In this document: positions 7,668-15,334 of the stretch, piece after piece
How positions within the stretch are numbered: position 1 is the first letter of the stretch
Layout of the letters: each line of letters opens with the position of its first letter
Assembly (NCBI GenBank): GCA_019113455.1
Contig: DXHG01000055.1
Coordinates: forward strand, 1-35,457
From: Candidatus Treponema faecavium
GTDB taxonomy: Bacteria; Spirochaetota; Spirochaetia; Treponematales; Treponemataceae
DNA: 35,457 bases
Direction: 5' to 3'
Notes under the pieces: generated by a model
Database searches by the model: none
Seen by the model: only the letters and a program-made list of their open reading frames with translations
What the model was told of the DNA's origin: nothing
Translations under genes and position numbers: made by a program

Positions 7668-8522
7668 TTATGAAATAACTTTTCTCAGTTCGTATTCAAG
7701 GATATCGGTTGCGCCGAGCTCTTTGAGTTTGGGCATAAGCGCAGGCACTTCGCTTTTCCTGACAGCGATTTTTATTGCGTAGCCGTCGTCGCCGTAGAGC
7801 GGCGCGACAGTCGGGCTGCGCATGGACGGAAGCCCGCGCACCAAGTCTTGAAACCGCGCGCGCGTTACGTTCATTTCAAGCATCACGCGGTCGCGTGCGT
7901 CAAGCACCGCCTCAAAAAGCATTTTAAGTTCGTTTATTTTCTGCCGCCTGGCCGGGTCTGCCAGCGCTGCTTTAGATGCGAACAGGCACGTTGAGCTTTC
8001 CATAATTGTATCGACAATGCGGAGCCCGTTTTCTATCAGCGTTCTGCCGGTAGCTGTATTGTCAATAATCATGTCCGCATCATCAGGCGGGAATACTTCC
8101 GTTGCGCCGTATGTGCGCACCACAACCGCATCTATGTGCTTTTCAGTAAGCCACTGCCGCGCGATATGTTCATATTCGGTGGCGGCGATAATGCGCCTGC
8201 CTGCAAGCGACTCATCATCAAGCTGTTCAGGCACCGCAGCGACAATGCGCACGCGGTCAAAGCCCAAGTCCATAATTTCTTCGACATCCGCGTTCGTCTC
8301 ACGCACCCAGTCGCGGCCGGTAAAGCCGATGTCGTGCGCGCCGAGCTCAAGCAGGCTGCCGATATTCTGCGGCTTCATCACTTTGATTTCAAGATCATCC
8401 TGATCCACCGTCGGCCGGTACGCGCGCTCAGGCAGCTTTATCGTAATGCCGGCCCCGCTGAACAGTGCGACAACATTATCGTATATACGGCCTTTTGGAA
8501 TGAGGATTTTAAGTTTTTCCAT
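7668..8522 (-). CDS. hisG: ATP phosphoribosyltransferase, long form
   Basis: A 284-residue HisG that catalyses the first step of histidine synthesis from ATP and PRPP. It begins EKLKILIPKGRIYDNVVALF and contains the periplasmic-binding-like substrate motifs DIGFTGRDWVRE and IIDNTATGRTLIENGLRIVD. The C-terminal part (from about residue 210, MLEMNVTRARFQDLVRGLPS to the end) is the ACT-like regulatory domain. This is therefore the HisG-L type, inhibited by histidine and not needing HisZ. The ATG at 8522 was chosen because it gives the family N-terminus; the in-frame stretch before it overlaps the Hpt gene and has no similarity. GGGAGTG lies upstream. The gene follows the Hpt gene by 25 nt and precedes hisB by 12 nt. 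Confidence 0.95.
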   Translation of the reverse strand: MEKLKILIPKGRIYDNVVALFSGAGITIKLPERAYRPTVDQDDLEIKVMKPQNIGSLLELGAHDIGFTGRDWVRETNADVEEIMDLGFDRVRIVAAVPEQLDDESLAGRRIIAATEYEHIARQWLTEKHIDAVVVRTYGATEVFPPDDADMIIDNTATGRTLIENGLRIVDTIMESSTCLFASKAALADPARRQKINELKMLFEAVLDARDRVMLEMNVTRARFQDLVRGLPSMRSPTVAPLYGDDGYAIKIAVRKSEVPALMPKLKELGATDILEYELRKVIS

Positions 8523-8547
8523 AGAACAGTTAATCACTCCCTGTATG

Positions 8548-8898
8548 CTAAGATGCGTCAATCGTGGCGCACACGGACTTTTGCAGCTGTTCCGTCTCGG
8601 CGGCATATTCGTCAATGCCTGCAAACTCATCACTTCGCAGACGGCGCACGAGCTCGGTGTACCGCGCATACAGCGCCGTGAGCCCCAGATTGCCGGTAAG
8701 CCCTTTAAGCGTGTGCGTTTTATGAATCGCGTCTTCCCAGTTTTTATTGTGGATGTCATCCATGTACGCGTTCTTCTCCGCCTCTGCGGGGAACTTCTTT
8801 AAGCAGCGCACGTACAGCCCTTCGTTCTGCATAAAACGCACCAGACTTCCTGAAATGTCGGCGCCCTGAGACTGCAGCTGTTCAAGTAATGGTTCCAT
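8548..8898 (-). CDS. Stand-alone Hpt (histidine phosphotransfer) protein
   Basis: A 116-residue all-helical protein with a single Hpt domain. The phosphorylatable histidine is His62 in HKTHTLKGLTGNLG, which matches the Hpt signature H-x-L-K-G-x3-N-L-G. Such proteins relay phosphate between receiver domains. The start at 8898 is set by AAGGAGGCGG a few bases upstream; an in-frame TTG at 8919 would lie before that ribosome site. It sits 42 nt after the REC-HD-GYP gene, which makes that receiver its likely partner, and 25 nt before hisG. The source kinase is not adjacent. Confidence 0.9.
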   Translation of the reverse strand: MEPLLEQLQSQGADISGSLVRFMQNEGLYVRCLKKFPAEAEKNAYMDDIHNKNWEDAIHKTHTLKGLTGNLGLTALYARYTELVRRLRSDEFAGIDEYAAETEQLQKSVCATIDAS

Positions 8899-8940
8899 AA
8901 CGAGCCGCCTCCTTTTCAATTACAGACTTTGCACATCACA

Positions 8941-10032
8941 TTATACTGACGGGGGGGGTAATTCATAGAGCTGATGATACAGCATGTCGCTAATCTCGCC
9001 AAAGCACGAGAGCAGTTTGTCGCTGAATACGCCGCACTCCCCGTTCATAATCATTGCCTTTGCTTTTTCATGCGAAAAGGCTTTTTTATAGACGCGCTCG
9101 CTTACCAGCGCGTCATATACATCCGCAAGCGATACAATCTGCGTATAAAACGGTATGTCATCCCCAATAAGACCGTCAGGATACCCGCCGCCGTCATAGC
9201 GTTCATGGTGGTGGCGGCATATTTCATAGCAGTATTTGTATAAATCATCGTTGCCGAAAAACGGTATCTGCTGCAAAATGGAACAGCCGTATATCGTGTG
9301 CTTTTTCATTTCGGCAAACTCTTCGGTGGTCAGCCGCCCGGGCTTGTTCAGTATCGTATCTGAAACGGATACTTTGCCGATATCGTGCATCGCCGCCGCG
9401 TTTGAAATCGCTTCTATTTCATGCTGCGAAAACTGCACGTCGGGCAGATGCTGCGCCGCGTACTCGAGTATGAGCTTTGTGGCGCGGCGGATGCGGCTTA
9501 CGTGCAGCCCTGATTCTCCTGAACGGAACTCAATAACCGTGCTGAGCATGTCGATAATGGACAGATGCGTTTCTTTGAGCGTCTGCGTCTGTTCCCTGAT
9601 AATGGCAATCTGTTTTTCAACACGTTTTTCCAGATTGTTTTTTATCTGATAAAGCTCAATCGCATTGAGCACGTGCTTCTGCACAATCGCAGGTACCGAA
9701 ATGGGCTTGTTGATGATATCGTCAACGCCTTTTTCAAACGCACGCAGCGCGATTTCGTTCGACGTTTCCGCCGTGATCAGGAATACCGGCAGCTGAAACG
9801 ATAAATCATTATCCGCCAGATATTGCAGCACGGCAAAGCCGTCCATATCGGGCATCATGTAATCAAGCAGCAGCGCAGCGGGCAGCGGACGGGTGCTGTC
9901 CGTAAGCAGCGCGATAGCCTGCCGGCCATTTTCTGCTTCGATAATGTCAAACTCGTCTTGAAAAATCGCAGAAAGTATTGAGCGTGCGATCTCATCGTCA
10001 TCTACAATGAGTAAAGATCTGCTTGCTGCCAT
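8941..10032 (-). CDS. Response regulator with HD-GYP c-di-GMP phosphodiesterase domain
   Basis: A 363-residue two-domain protein. The receiver domain (residues 1-125) carries the acidic pocket DDD at 11-13, the phospho-acceptor Asp57 in LLDYMMPDMDG, Thr in LITAE and Lys in NKPIS. A linker coiled coil (about 130-155) leads to the HD-GYP domain. That has HD at 216-217 (MHDIGKVSVSD), ILNKPGRLT, the HHHERYDGGGYPDGL block with GYP at 282-284, and SLADVYDALVSERVYK. All metal ligands expected for c-di-GMP hydrolysis seem present. GGAAGAGG precedes the ATG. The 3' end holds a run of eight C on the coding strand (8951-8958) that encodes Pro-Pro-Pro four codons before the stop. It is the first gene of the apparent HD-GYP/Hpt/hisG/hisB operon. 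Confidence 0.95.
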   Translation of the reverse strand: MAASRSLLIVDDDEIARSILSAIFQDEFDIIEAENGRQAIALLTDSTRPLPAALLLDYMMPDMDGFAVLQYLADNDLSFQLPVFLITAETSNEIALRAFEKGVDDIINKPISVPAIVQKHVLNAIELYQIKNNLEKRVEKQIAIIREQTQTLKETHLSIIDMLSTVIEFRSGESGLHVSRIRRATKLILEYAAQHLPDVQFSQHEIEAISNAAAMHDIGKVSVSDTILNKPGRLTTEEFAEMKKHTIYGCSILQQIPFFGNDDLYKYCYEICRHHHERYDGGGYPDGLIGDDIPFYTQIVSLADVYDALVSERVYKKAFSHEKAKAMIMNGECGVFSDKLLSCFGEISDMLYHQLYELPPPSV

Positions 10033-10112
10033 CAGTCCTCTTCCTTCGGCACCACACTCATATCAGCTTTTGCCGCAGCACAAAAAACTACTACACCCAT
10101 AGTACCATTCGT

Positions 10113-10141
10113 ATAATACCGCGCCGTGAAAACTTAATCAA
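10113..10141 (-). promoter_or_regulatory. Sigma-70-type promoter of the HD-GYP/Hpt/hisGB operon
   Basis: On the minus strand TTGATT (10141-10136), exactly 17 bp, then TATTAT (10118-10113). Transcription would start near 10106, giving a leader of about 73 nt before the ATG at 10032. The four following genes have gaps of 42, 25 and 12 nt and no terminator between them. Confidence 0.6.
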
Positions 10142-10297
10142 GATAAGTTTTTTCTTTGCAGGTTCCCTGCACAGTGCTCAAAGCCTGGAGCATACCCACA
10201 AAACAGCCGCGCGTACACACGCAGAAAACAACCCGAAGCGAACTGCGGCTTCAGCGCCGCATAAAACGGGCAAATCAAATGCACTGCTCTCTGGAAA
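10142..10297. repeat. Degenerate piece of the composite repeat
   Basis: The space behind the beta-barrel gene has no coding signal. Stretches such as GCGCGTACACACGCAGAAAA, AACCCGAAGCGAACTGCGG and GTTCCCTGCACAGTGCT resemble the 54-bp unit and the CAGTGCTGG block of the composite repeat, but decayed. A small hairpin, AAAACTTA/TAAGTTTT (about 10128-10150), overlaps the HD-GYP promoter region. Confidence 0.4.
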
Positions 10298-11551
10298 TCA
10301 GAATCCGAGCTTTACGCTCGTTTTCACGCCGAGACCCGCGAGCTGAAAGCTCCGCAGAAAATCAGCCGATTGAGAAGCAACGGCAACGTTTAACTCAAGC
10401 ACGCGGAAATTGAACATAAAGCCCACGGATTGGCAGAATATTTCGTTCTCGCGGCTGCTCGCCAGGCGCAGCGCGGCAAGCTCGTGCGAGCCGATGCTGC
10501 CTTTTAAGTCGAGCGCGAGGTCATAGTCTACAAAGAACATATCAAGTCCTTCTTCCCCGTTCAGGCGGAAACAGAAATCGACCCCGCCGCTCACCGTAAA
10601 CCACCGCCAGCCGAACAGCGGCCGCACCGCCGCGTTGATGCCGATTTTAAGCGGCCGGCGAACGCCGAATGTCTCAAGCTCGGACGGTATGCCGTCCAAA
10701 TCGGGCATATTGACTGCGTTTTTAAAATCAGGCATCTCGCCGTCAAGCATTTCTTCCACGGAACCGGCAAGATTAACCGAAACCGGCACATGCGTGCGGT
10801 AATTCAGCTTGCCCGCTACGGCGGGGATATGCCGTATTGACGCGCCCACGTCAAGAAAAGACAGCACCGGATACTGCGCCGCGATCGAAAAATCAATACC
10901 GCCGACGCTCAGCATGTCCTGCATCCAGGCCATATTCGCCAAATCGTTGAGCGGGGCGAGCGTGTGAACGTCCATGTTCAGCGCGCCCTCGACAGCAAAC
11001 GAACCGTCTTCGCCTGAACGCACGCTCAGCGACGAACCGCGGCTTGTTGCGTATACTATAGGAACAAAAAACGACGAGCCTATCGAGAGTTTGAGCTTGT
11101 CTACGGAAAAGCCCACGTCGGCAGTCGCATGGGCGTACAATTCCGCGCTCACGTCTATATCGCTTGAAACAGTCTCGTTGAGCGCGTTGCCGCTGCCGAG
11201 CAGGTCGAGCAAAAGCTGCGGCACGGATGCGCTTACTACACCGTCAACGCCGGCGGAAAGACCGATATGAATACCTTTTTGCGGCCCCACGTTGAGGTTC
11301 ATAAACGCAGCGGCGTTTACGTTCATGTCAAGCGGAAGCCCTTTCCTGAGTTTCTGCGACATTTCAGTAAAATCGATGACAATCGTCTCGGTAAAAATAT
11401 CGGACGCGCGGAACCAGCCGTTCGATACGCCGGCTCCCACATCGGCGCCCAGTTCAAAAAAGCGGTGCGGCTTGTCAAACTGCGCGTACAGGCCTGCCGC
11501 GGCACACACGCACAGCGCAGCGCACAGACAGATATAGCGAAATCGTTTCAC
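10298..11551 (-). CDS. Predicted outer-membrane beta-barrel protein (DUF5723-like)
   Basis: A 417-residue exported protein. A signal peptide ends at about residue 24 (AAAGLYAQ). The rest has alternating hydrophobic and polar residues typical of transmembrane strands and ends in Lys-Leu-Gly-Phe, a terminal aromatic like that recognised by the BAM machinery. Glycine-rich turns such as ELGADVGAGVSNGWF and the overall plan resemble the DUF5723 family of spirochetes and Bacteroidota. The start is GTG at 11551 because AGGAGG lies 6 nt before it; an upstream in-frame start would overlap the lipoprotein gene. It follows that gene by 10 nt, so the two are co-expressed. The function is unknown; porin or surface-assembly roles are possible. 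Confidence 0.75.
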   Translation of the reverse strand: MKRFRYICLCAALCVCAAAGLYAQFDKPHRFFELGADVGAGVSNGWFRASDIFTETIVIDFTEMSQKLRKGLPLDMNVNAAAFMNLNVGPQKGIHIGLSAGVDGVVSASVPQLLLDLLGSGNALNETVSSDIDVSAELYAHATADVGFSVDKLKLSIGSSFFVPIVYATSRGSSLSVRSGEDGSFAVEGALNMDVHTLAPLNDLANMAWMQDMLSVGGIDFSIAAQYPVLSFLDVGASIRHIPAVAGKLNYRTHVPVSVNLAGSVEEMLDGEMPDFKNAVNMPDLDGIPSELETFGVRRPLKIGINAAVRPLFGWRWFTVSGGVDFCFRLNGEEGLDMFFVDYDLALDLKGSIGSHELAALRLASSRENEIFCQSVGFMFNFRVLELNVAVASQSADFLRSFQLAGLGVKTSVKLGF

Positions 11552-11561
11552 GGCTGCCTCC

Positions 11562-13931
11562 TTACAATACAAACTCGCCGGTGGAAAAATCATACACGCC
11601 GTTAATGCTCACGCCCGCAGCAAGGCTCACCGATGCGCCGAACAGCGCGCCGCGCGGAATCTTGATATAGTTCTCCCCGTCTTCGCCTTTCGTTCCGGTA
11701 ACCGTTATCACAACCTTCGGATTAAACGGATACGCGTACAGCACCTTATCAAGTATATCGGCGCCCACTATGTTAACAATATCGGCTTTATCTTTTCCGG
11801 CGCCTATCGTAAACGCTTCGTCAAGTTTGTATGTTTTCTGCTCGTCAGCTGTAAGCGATTCCCACTCACGCACTGCGCCGTCAGCCGTTTTAACCCGTTC
11901 CGGCGTGTTAGTCAGCGTTGCGCGCAAGCCCGCGCCGAATTTATTGTCATACGAAACAGAAACGGTAAGTTTGTCAAGCGAGCGTATCACCTGATCAAGC
12001 GTTTCATCAAGGGAATCGGGGCTCGTCCTTCCCAGCAGGTCTCCGTCTGACGATTCACCTTCTCCGGTAAGGGATGAAAGCGACAGCTCCACCTCTGCCG
12101 TGCCGCGGGGCAGTTTCAGTTTGAGCGGAGCGATGACGAGCAGAGACGCTTCGATAGACAGCTTGCCTCCCTCAAGTTTATCTATCTCGTCTTTCGTAAT
12201 CGTTACATTGCCGCCGTCTTTTCCCGTGATGGAAATATCATACTTCACCGTGAGATCGGAGGGATACTCGTTAAGCTTCTCGGTAATCTTTTCATGATGC
12301 AAGTCAGCACTCACGTTGCCGAGCGCATATGAAAACTTCTCCGTAATTGTGCCGCCGGGCTCGGGCAGGTCTGGCCCGCTGCTCAAAAGCCGTATATCAG
12401 TAACAAGCAGATTTTCAGATCCTGCCGCCCCGGCGCCTGAAAGCGTTATCTCTCCCGCGGCGGCAATGTCTGTAAGCACGTCTTCACGCGGCTTTATGAT
12501 AAACGGATACGCCTCAATGCCGCTGAACTCAATCTGCTCGGTAAGGGCTTGACTCTCAGGAGCAATCTCTTTAATCATGTCGTTAATCGTGCTTTCAAGC
12601 TCAGAAAGATCGATGGGGGCTGTCTCGCCTTTAAGCGGATTCTCCGCTCCCTCTGTAAGATTGCTGAAAGCATCGTCCGCGAGCGTGATTGATTCCCACT
12701 CCATCACGGACGTCAAGCTGCCGCTCAGCGTATAGGCGGCTCCCGGTGCTACGGTTGTAAAGCGGTAGAGCGTCTGGTCGCCCCGTTGTTCAGACGGCAG
12801 CGCAATCTCTACGGTAAACGGCAGTATCTTTTTTCCACCCTTGTCAATAAGACTGGAGACGTCAAGTTGTGCCGGGGCAGTAAGATTTATGTCCGTGTTC
12901 CCCGCGCCTCCTTTTATAACATCGCTTGTATCGAGCAATCCGACGGTGGCCGTACTGACCGTGATTGTGATGTCGTTGCCTTCAGGCAGCGTGCTTGTAA
13001 AACTGCCTTCCGCGCCGATTTTGGAAAACTGCACCTGCTCAACCAGCCCGTCAAGATCGATTAAGTCAACCTCTTCAGTCTGGCTGAACTGCTTCGTTAT
13101 CTCGTCCGGCAGCTTGACAAGCACAGAATTGATGGTGGTTATCTCGCCCGTAACGGAGAGTGTCACGCCGCCATCAGGAACTGAGGAACCGGCTTTAATG
13201 GTGATGCTGCCGCCAAGCTTATAATCGCTGTTTTCGCCGCTTACAAGCGGCGTTTTTTCCAGAGAAAAATACCACCCGCTGCTGCTGTCTCCTTCAATAG
13301 GAGACGGGGCACCATCGCCAATAGACAGCGTAACGCCCTGCAAATCGGCGCCGTCAAAACCCGGAGTCTTAATCATAAGCTTGCCGGTAACGACAGCTTC
13401 TGCAATCGTCACGCCATCGGAAGACAGATCAGCCCCCTCAAACGCAACATTTCCTATTGGCACATCAGGGACATCAATTGGCACAGTCTGCCCGGCCAAA
13501 TTTTCACCAATAGTAAATTCGTATTCTATTTTAATGTCCGGTATCGCGATTGTCTGTTCGGGAATCTCGACATTTGTAGATTCCACATTGGCAGCGTCAA
13601 GCGCCCCGCTTACGTCAATATCAAATGTGCCCAGATTATAGTACAGCGCAAACTGCTGCATGGTGCTGTTTCCGCCGGGGTTATAGTCGTACACGGTCAT
13701 GCCGTCAGTATCGCCGCCGAGCATATCCTGTATGTCTGCGGCAGAAGCATAGTCGTCAAGTTTTTCTTCCGCCTTGCCAAGACCCACGTTAAACGTGGGG
13801 TCGGCAATAACGTTCACTTTTTTTGGCAGCATAACGCCATTGCAGCCCAGCAGAACCGCCGCGCACAGCACGCGTATACCTGCGGCGCACGCAAACCGCG
13901 CCGTTTTTTTTAACAGAGTACAGATACCCAT
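11562..13931 (-). CDS. Large predicted lipoprotein, beta-rich, unknown function
   Basis: A 789-residue protein with an N-terminal export signal and the lipobox Leu-Leu-Gly-Cys, the lipidated residue being Cys30. No further cysteine is visible. The body is acidic and strand-rich, with repeated blocks built around a two-strand unit: I-x-V-P-D-V-x-I, VTGKLMIKTPG, SITIKAGSSVPDGGVTLSVT, and SLTSVMEWESITLADDAF compared with VREWESLTADEQ. This suggests repeated beta-sandwich or beta-helix domains. AAGGAGG precedes the ATG. It is encoded just upstream of a beta-barrel protein, so a surface lipoprotein with an outer-membrane partner is a reasonable guess. I do not recognise the family. Confidence 0.8.
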   Translation of the reverse strand: MGICTLLKKTARFACAAGIRVLCAAVLLGCNGVMLPKKVNVIADPTFNVGLGKAEEKLDDYASAADIQDMLGGDTDGMTVYDYNPGGNSTMQQFALYYNLGTFDIDVSGALDAANVESTNVEIPEQTIAIPDIKIEYEFTIGENLAGQTVPIDVPDVPIGNVAFEGADLSSDGVTIAEAVVTGKLMIKTPGFDGADLQGVTLSIGDGAPSPIEGDSSSGWYFSLEKTPLVSGENSDYKLGGSITIKAGSSVPDGGVTLSVTGEITTINSVLVKLPDEITKQFSQTEEVDLIDLDGLVEQVQFSKIGAEGSFTSTLPEGNDITITVSTATVGLLDTSDVIKGGAGNTDINLTAPAQLDVSSLIDKGGKKILPFTVEIALPSEQRGDQTLYRFTTVAPGAAYTLSGSLTSVMEWESITLADDAFSNLTEGAENPLKGETAPIDLSELESTINDMIKEIAPESQALTEQIEFSGIEAYPFIIKPREDVLTDIAAAGEITLSGAGAAGSENLLVTDIRLLSSGPDLPEPGGTITEKFSYALGNVSADLHHEKITEKLNEYPSDLTVKYDISITGKDGGNVTITKDEIDKLEGGKLSIEASLLVIAPLKLKLPRGTAEVELSLSSLTGEGESSDGDLLGRTSPDSLDETLDQVIRSLDKLTVSVSYDNKFGAGLRATLTNTPERVKTADGAVREWESLTADEQKTYKLDEAFTIGAGKDKADIVNIVGADILDKVLYAYPFNPKVVITVTGTKGEDGENYIKIPRGALFGASVSLAAGVSINGVYDFSTGEFVL

Positions 13932-14005
13932 ACAGCCTCCTTATGTGCACACAAGTCTGTATACGCCGCCTGAAAACATATCAGGCATAAAAAATATCCA
14001 ATTAG

Positions 14006-14034
14006 ATTATACCGTTGACGCGCGCGGTCTGCAA
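14006..14034 (-). promoter_or_regulatory. Promoter of the lipoprotein/beta-barrel operon
   Basis: On the minus strand TTGCAG (14034-14029), a 17-bp spacer and a perfect TATAAT (14011-14006). The start would be near 13999. The leader of about 68 nt holds a small hairpin, GCCTGA/TCAGGC (about 13970-13988), before the AAGGAGG site. Confidence 0.6.
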
Positions 14035-14065
14035 GACAGGGAACACGGGTTTGCCGGTTTTTGCC

Positions 14066-14250
14066 CCTGCGGGGCGAGCTTGTTTCCTTTGCAGTTCCAC
14101 TGCGGGGCGGTTCTGCGCTTGCACGCGCGGCTGTTTTTCTTCGCAGGTCTCACCCGCAGGGTGGGTTCTGCGCTTGCATGCGGGCTTGTTTCCTTTGCGG
14201 GTCTCACCCGCGGGGTGGTTCTGCGCTTGCACGCGGGATTTTTTCTTTCT
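14066..14250 (-). repeat. Tandem units of about 54 bp (module D of the composite repeat)
   Basis: About three and a half tandem copies of a unit containing TTCTGCGCTTGCACGCGGG and CTTTGCGGGTCTCACCCGCG. The TTCTGCGCTTGCA core recurs at 14111, 14166 and 14219, spacings of 55 and 53 bp. The same unit occurs singly or twice at about 14925-15000, 15172-15300, 28772-28840 and 31875-31985. Short open frames here differ between copies and look non-coding. Confidence 0.8.
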
Positions 14251-14420
14251 TATTCTAGTCGCAAACCTTCGGTTTGCTTACGCAGTTTTAGGGCTGTGCC
14301 CTAAAACTGCCAGTTCAGCTATCTGTCGTTAGCCTGATAGCTGAACCACAGCACAGGGGCTTGTCGCTGCGCTCCAAGCTACCAAGTTTAAGGCTGCGCC
14401 CTAAACTTGCATAGATGGTA
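14251..14420 (-). repeat. Composite repeat, copy 2: hairpin module
   Basis: Perfect or near-perfect hairpins in a row: 14261-14277 (7 bp, TTC loop), 14282-14310 (13 bp, TGT loop), 14313-14346 (11 bp, 12-nt loop) and 14383-14409 (12 bp with one mismatch, TGC loop). It is preceded by TTCTTTCTTATTCTAG, the reverse of the AGAATAAGAAAGAA block of the other copies. With the tandem units at 14066-14250 it forms one copy in reverse orientation to copy 1. Confidence 0.75.
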
Positions 14421-14466
14421 ACTTTGCAAGATTTGGAGCAGTACTTTGTAAAGAAAAAAGACACGA

Positions 14467-14700
14467 TTTGCCGCTGGCAAAATATTTGCCGTTTAAAAAT
14501 AAAAAATTTGCCGATTACGAATGAAAAATTTGCCGTCGGACAGCGGCGCACTTGCCGATTGCAAATTTTTTGTTTGCCGTCGGCAAATGAAATGTTTGCC
14601 GACGGCGAGTGTCTCACTGGCCGACGGCAAATTTCACTCCCGATAAACGGCAAATTTAAAATTAGCAATCGGCAAATTTTTTATTTGACATCGGGAAATT
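14467..14700. repeat. Array 1 of the near-palindrome TTTGCCGTCGGCAAA
   Basis: About ten full or half copies of TTTGCCG/CGGCAAA in 234 bp. Full sites include TTTGCCGCTGGCAAA (14467-14481) and TTTGCCGTCGGCAAA (14573-14587). The left half carries TTTGCCG and the right half CGGCAAA, so the array is itself an imperfect dyad. At its centre 14576-14587 pairs perfectly with 14595-14606 (12 bp, 7-nt loop). The spaces between are A/T tracts. A near-identical inverted array lies at 32096-32317. Confidence 0.85.
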
Positions 14701-14734
14701 CTTTTAGTTTCCCGGCAGGAAACTTTTCGCGGCG

Positions 14735-15330
14735 CTCTAAACTTGCGACTTTGTCCATGCAAGTTTAGGGCGCAATGCGCCCTAAACTTGGCAGCTTGCC
14801 GCTACGCGGCAAGCCTCAGTGCTGGAAAAGAGGGAGAGGGCTGGAGAGGGAGGAATACCCGCTTCTGAAGCAGATGTTTTTCTTCCTCTTCAGAAAAATA
14901 AATTATAGAGAATAAGAAAGAAACAAGCCGTGCATGCAACCGCAGAACCTCTCCACAGCGAACTGCAAAGAAAACAAGTCCGCGTGCGAAACGCAGCGAC
15001 TGGCACCCAGTGCTGGAAGAGAGGGTGTACGCTTACTGCTCGGACTAACGCTCTCGCAGTAAGCTGGCAGTTTTGAGGCAGAGCCTCAAAACTGCGTAAG
15101 CAGACCGTAGGTCTGCGACCAGGTGCCTCTCCCGCCCCAGAAAAACAAATTATAGAGAATAAAAAAGAAAAAACGCCCGCGTGCACACGCAAAAGCAAAA
15201 CCGCAGGGAACTGCAAAGAAAGCAGCTGCGCGTGCAAAACGCAGAAAAAACACCCCGCAGCGGGCTGCGAAACTGCCGCCGCACGTGCAGCGTGCAGAGT
15301 AACTGCCGCTGCTCCAAGCCTCCGCTCTCC
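14735..15330 (+). repeat. Composite repeat, copies 3 and 4 in tandem
   Basis: Hairpins at 14760-14790 (14 bp, AAT loop) and 14794-14814 (9 bp, TAC loop) are followed by CAGTGCTGGAAAAGAGGG (about 14817), a purine/pyrimidine hairpin remnant, AATTATAGAGAATAAGAAAG (14900-14919) and one or two 54-bp-type units to about 15005. The series then repeats: CCAGTGCTGGAAGAGAGGG (15007), hairpins 15031-15064 (9 bp, 16-nt loop), 15067-15095 (13 bp, AGA loop) and 15100-15116 (7 bp, GTA loop), AATTATAGAGAATAAAAAAG (about 15149-15168) and units up to the purD promoter. In the second copy the hairpins sit inside the CAGTGCTGG block rather than before it. Confidence 0.75.
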
Positions 15331-15334
15331 AAAC

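Noticed and set aside
8523..8759. N-terminal extension of hisG into the Hpt gene
   Set aside because: It overlaps the Hpt gene in another frame, and the HisG family begins at the ATG 8522.
10128..10152. Terminator for the beta-barrel gene
   Set aside because: The stem is AT-rich and, on the strand of transcription, only four T follow. The -35 box of the HD-GYP promoter overlaps it, so it is not called.
14002..14232. Overlapping open frames on both strands in the 54-bp tandem units
   Set aside because: Several frames are open because the unit is GC-rich and repeated. The unit length varies between 53 and 55 bp, so the frame is not kept between copies.
14467..14700. Possible CRISPR array
   Set aside because: Repeats are only 7-15 bp, spacers are irregular A/T tracts of variable length, and no cas gene is in the window.
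14415..14768. Open frame of 117 codons through the TTTGCCG array, with a near-identical peptide in the inverted copy at 32082-32381
   Set aside because: The shared peptide simply reflects the shared DNA palindromes. The same bases are open in other frames, no ribosome site precedes either frame, and the composition (Cys/Arg/Gln-rich) is unlike a protein.
14251..15330. Integron attC sites
   Set aside because: The hairpins have perfect stems and 3-nt loops without the GTTRRRY/RYYYAAC core sites and bulged bases of attC. No integrase is present. Only the two genes at 29139-29964 look at all cassette-like.
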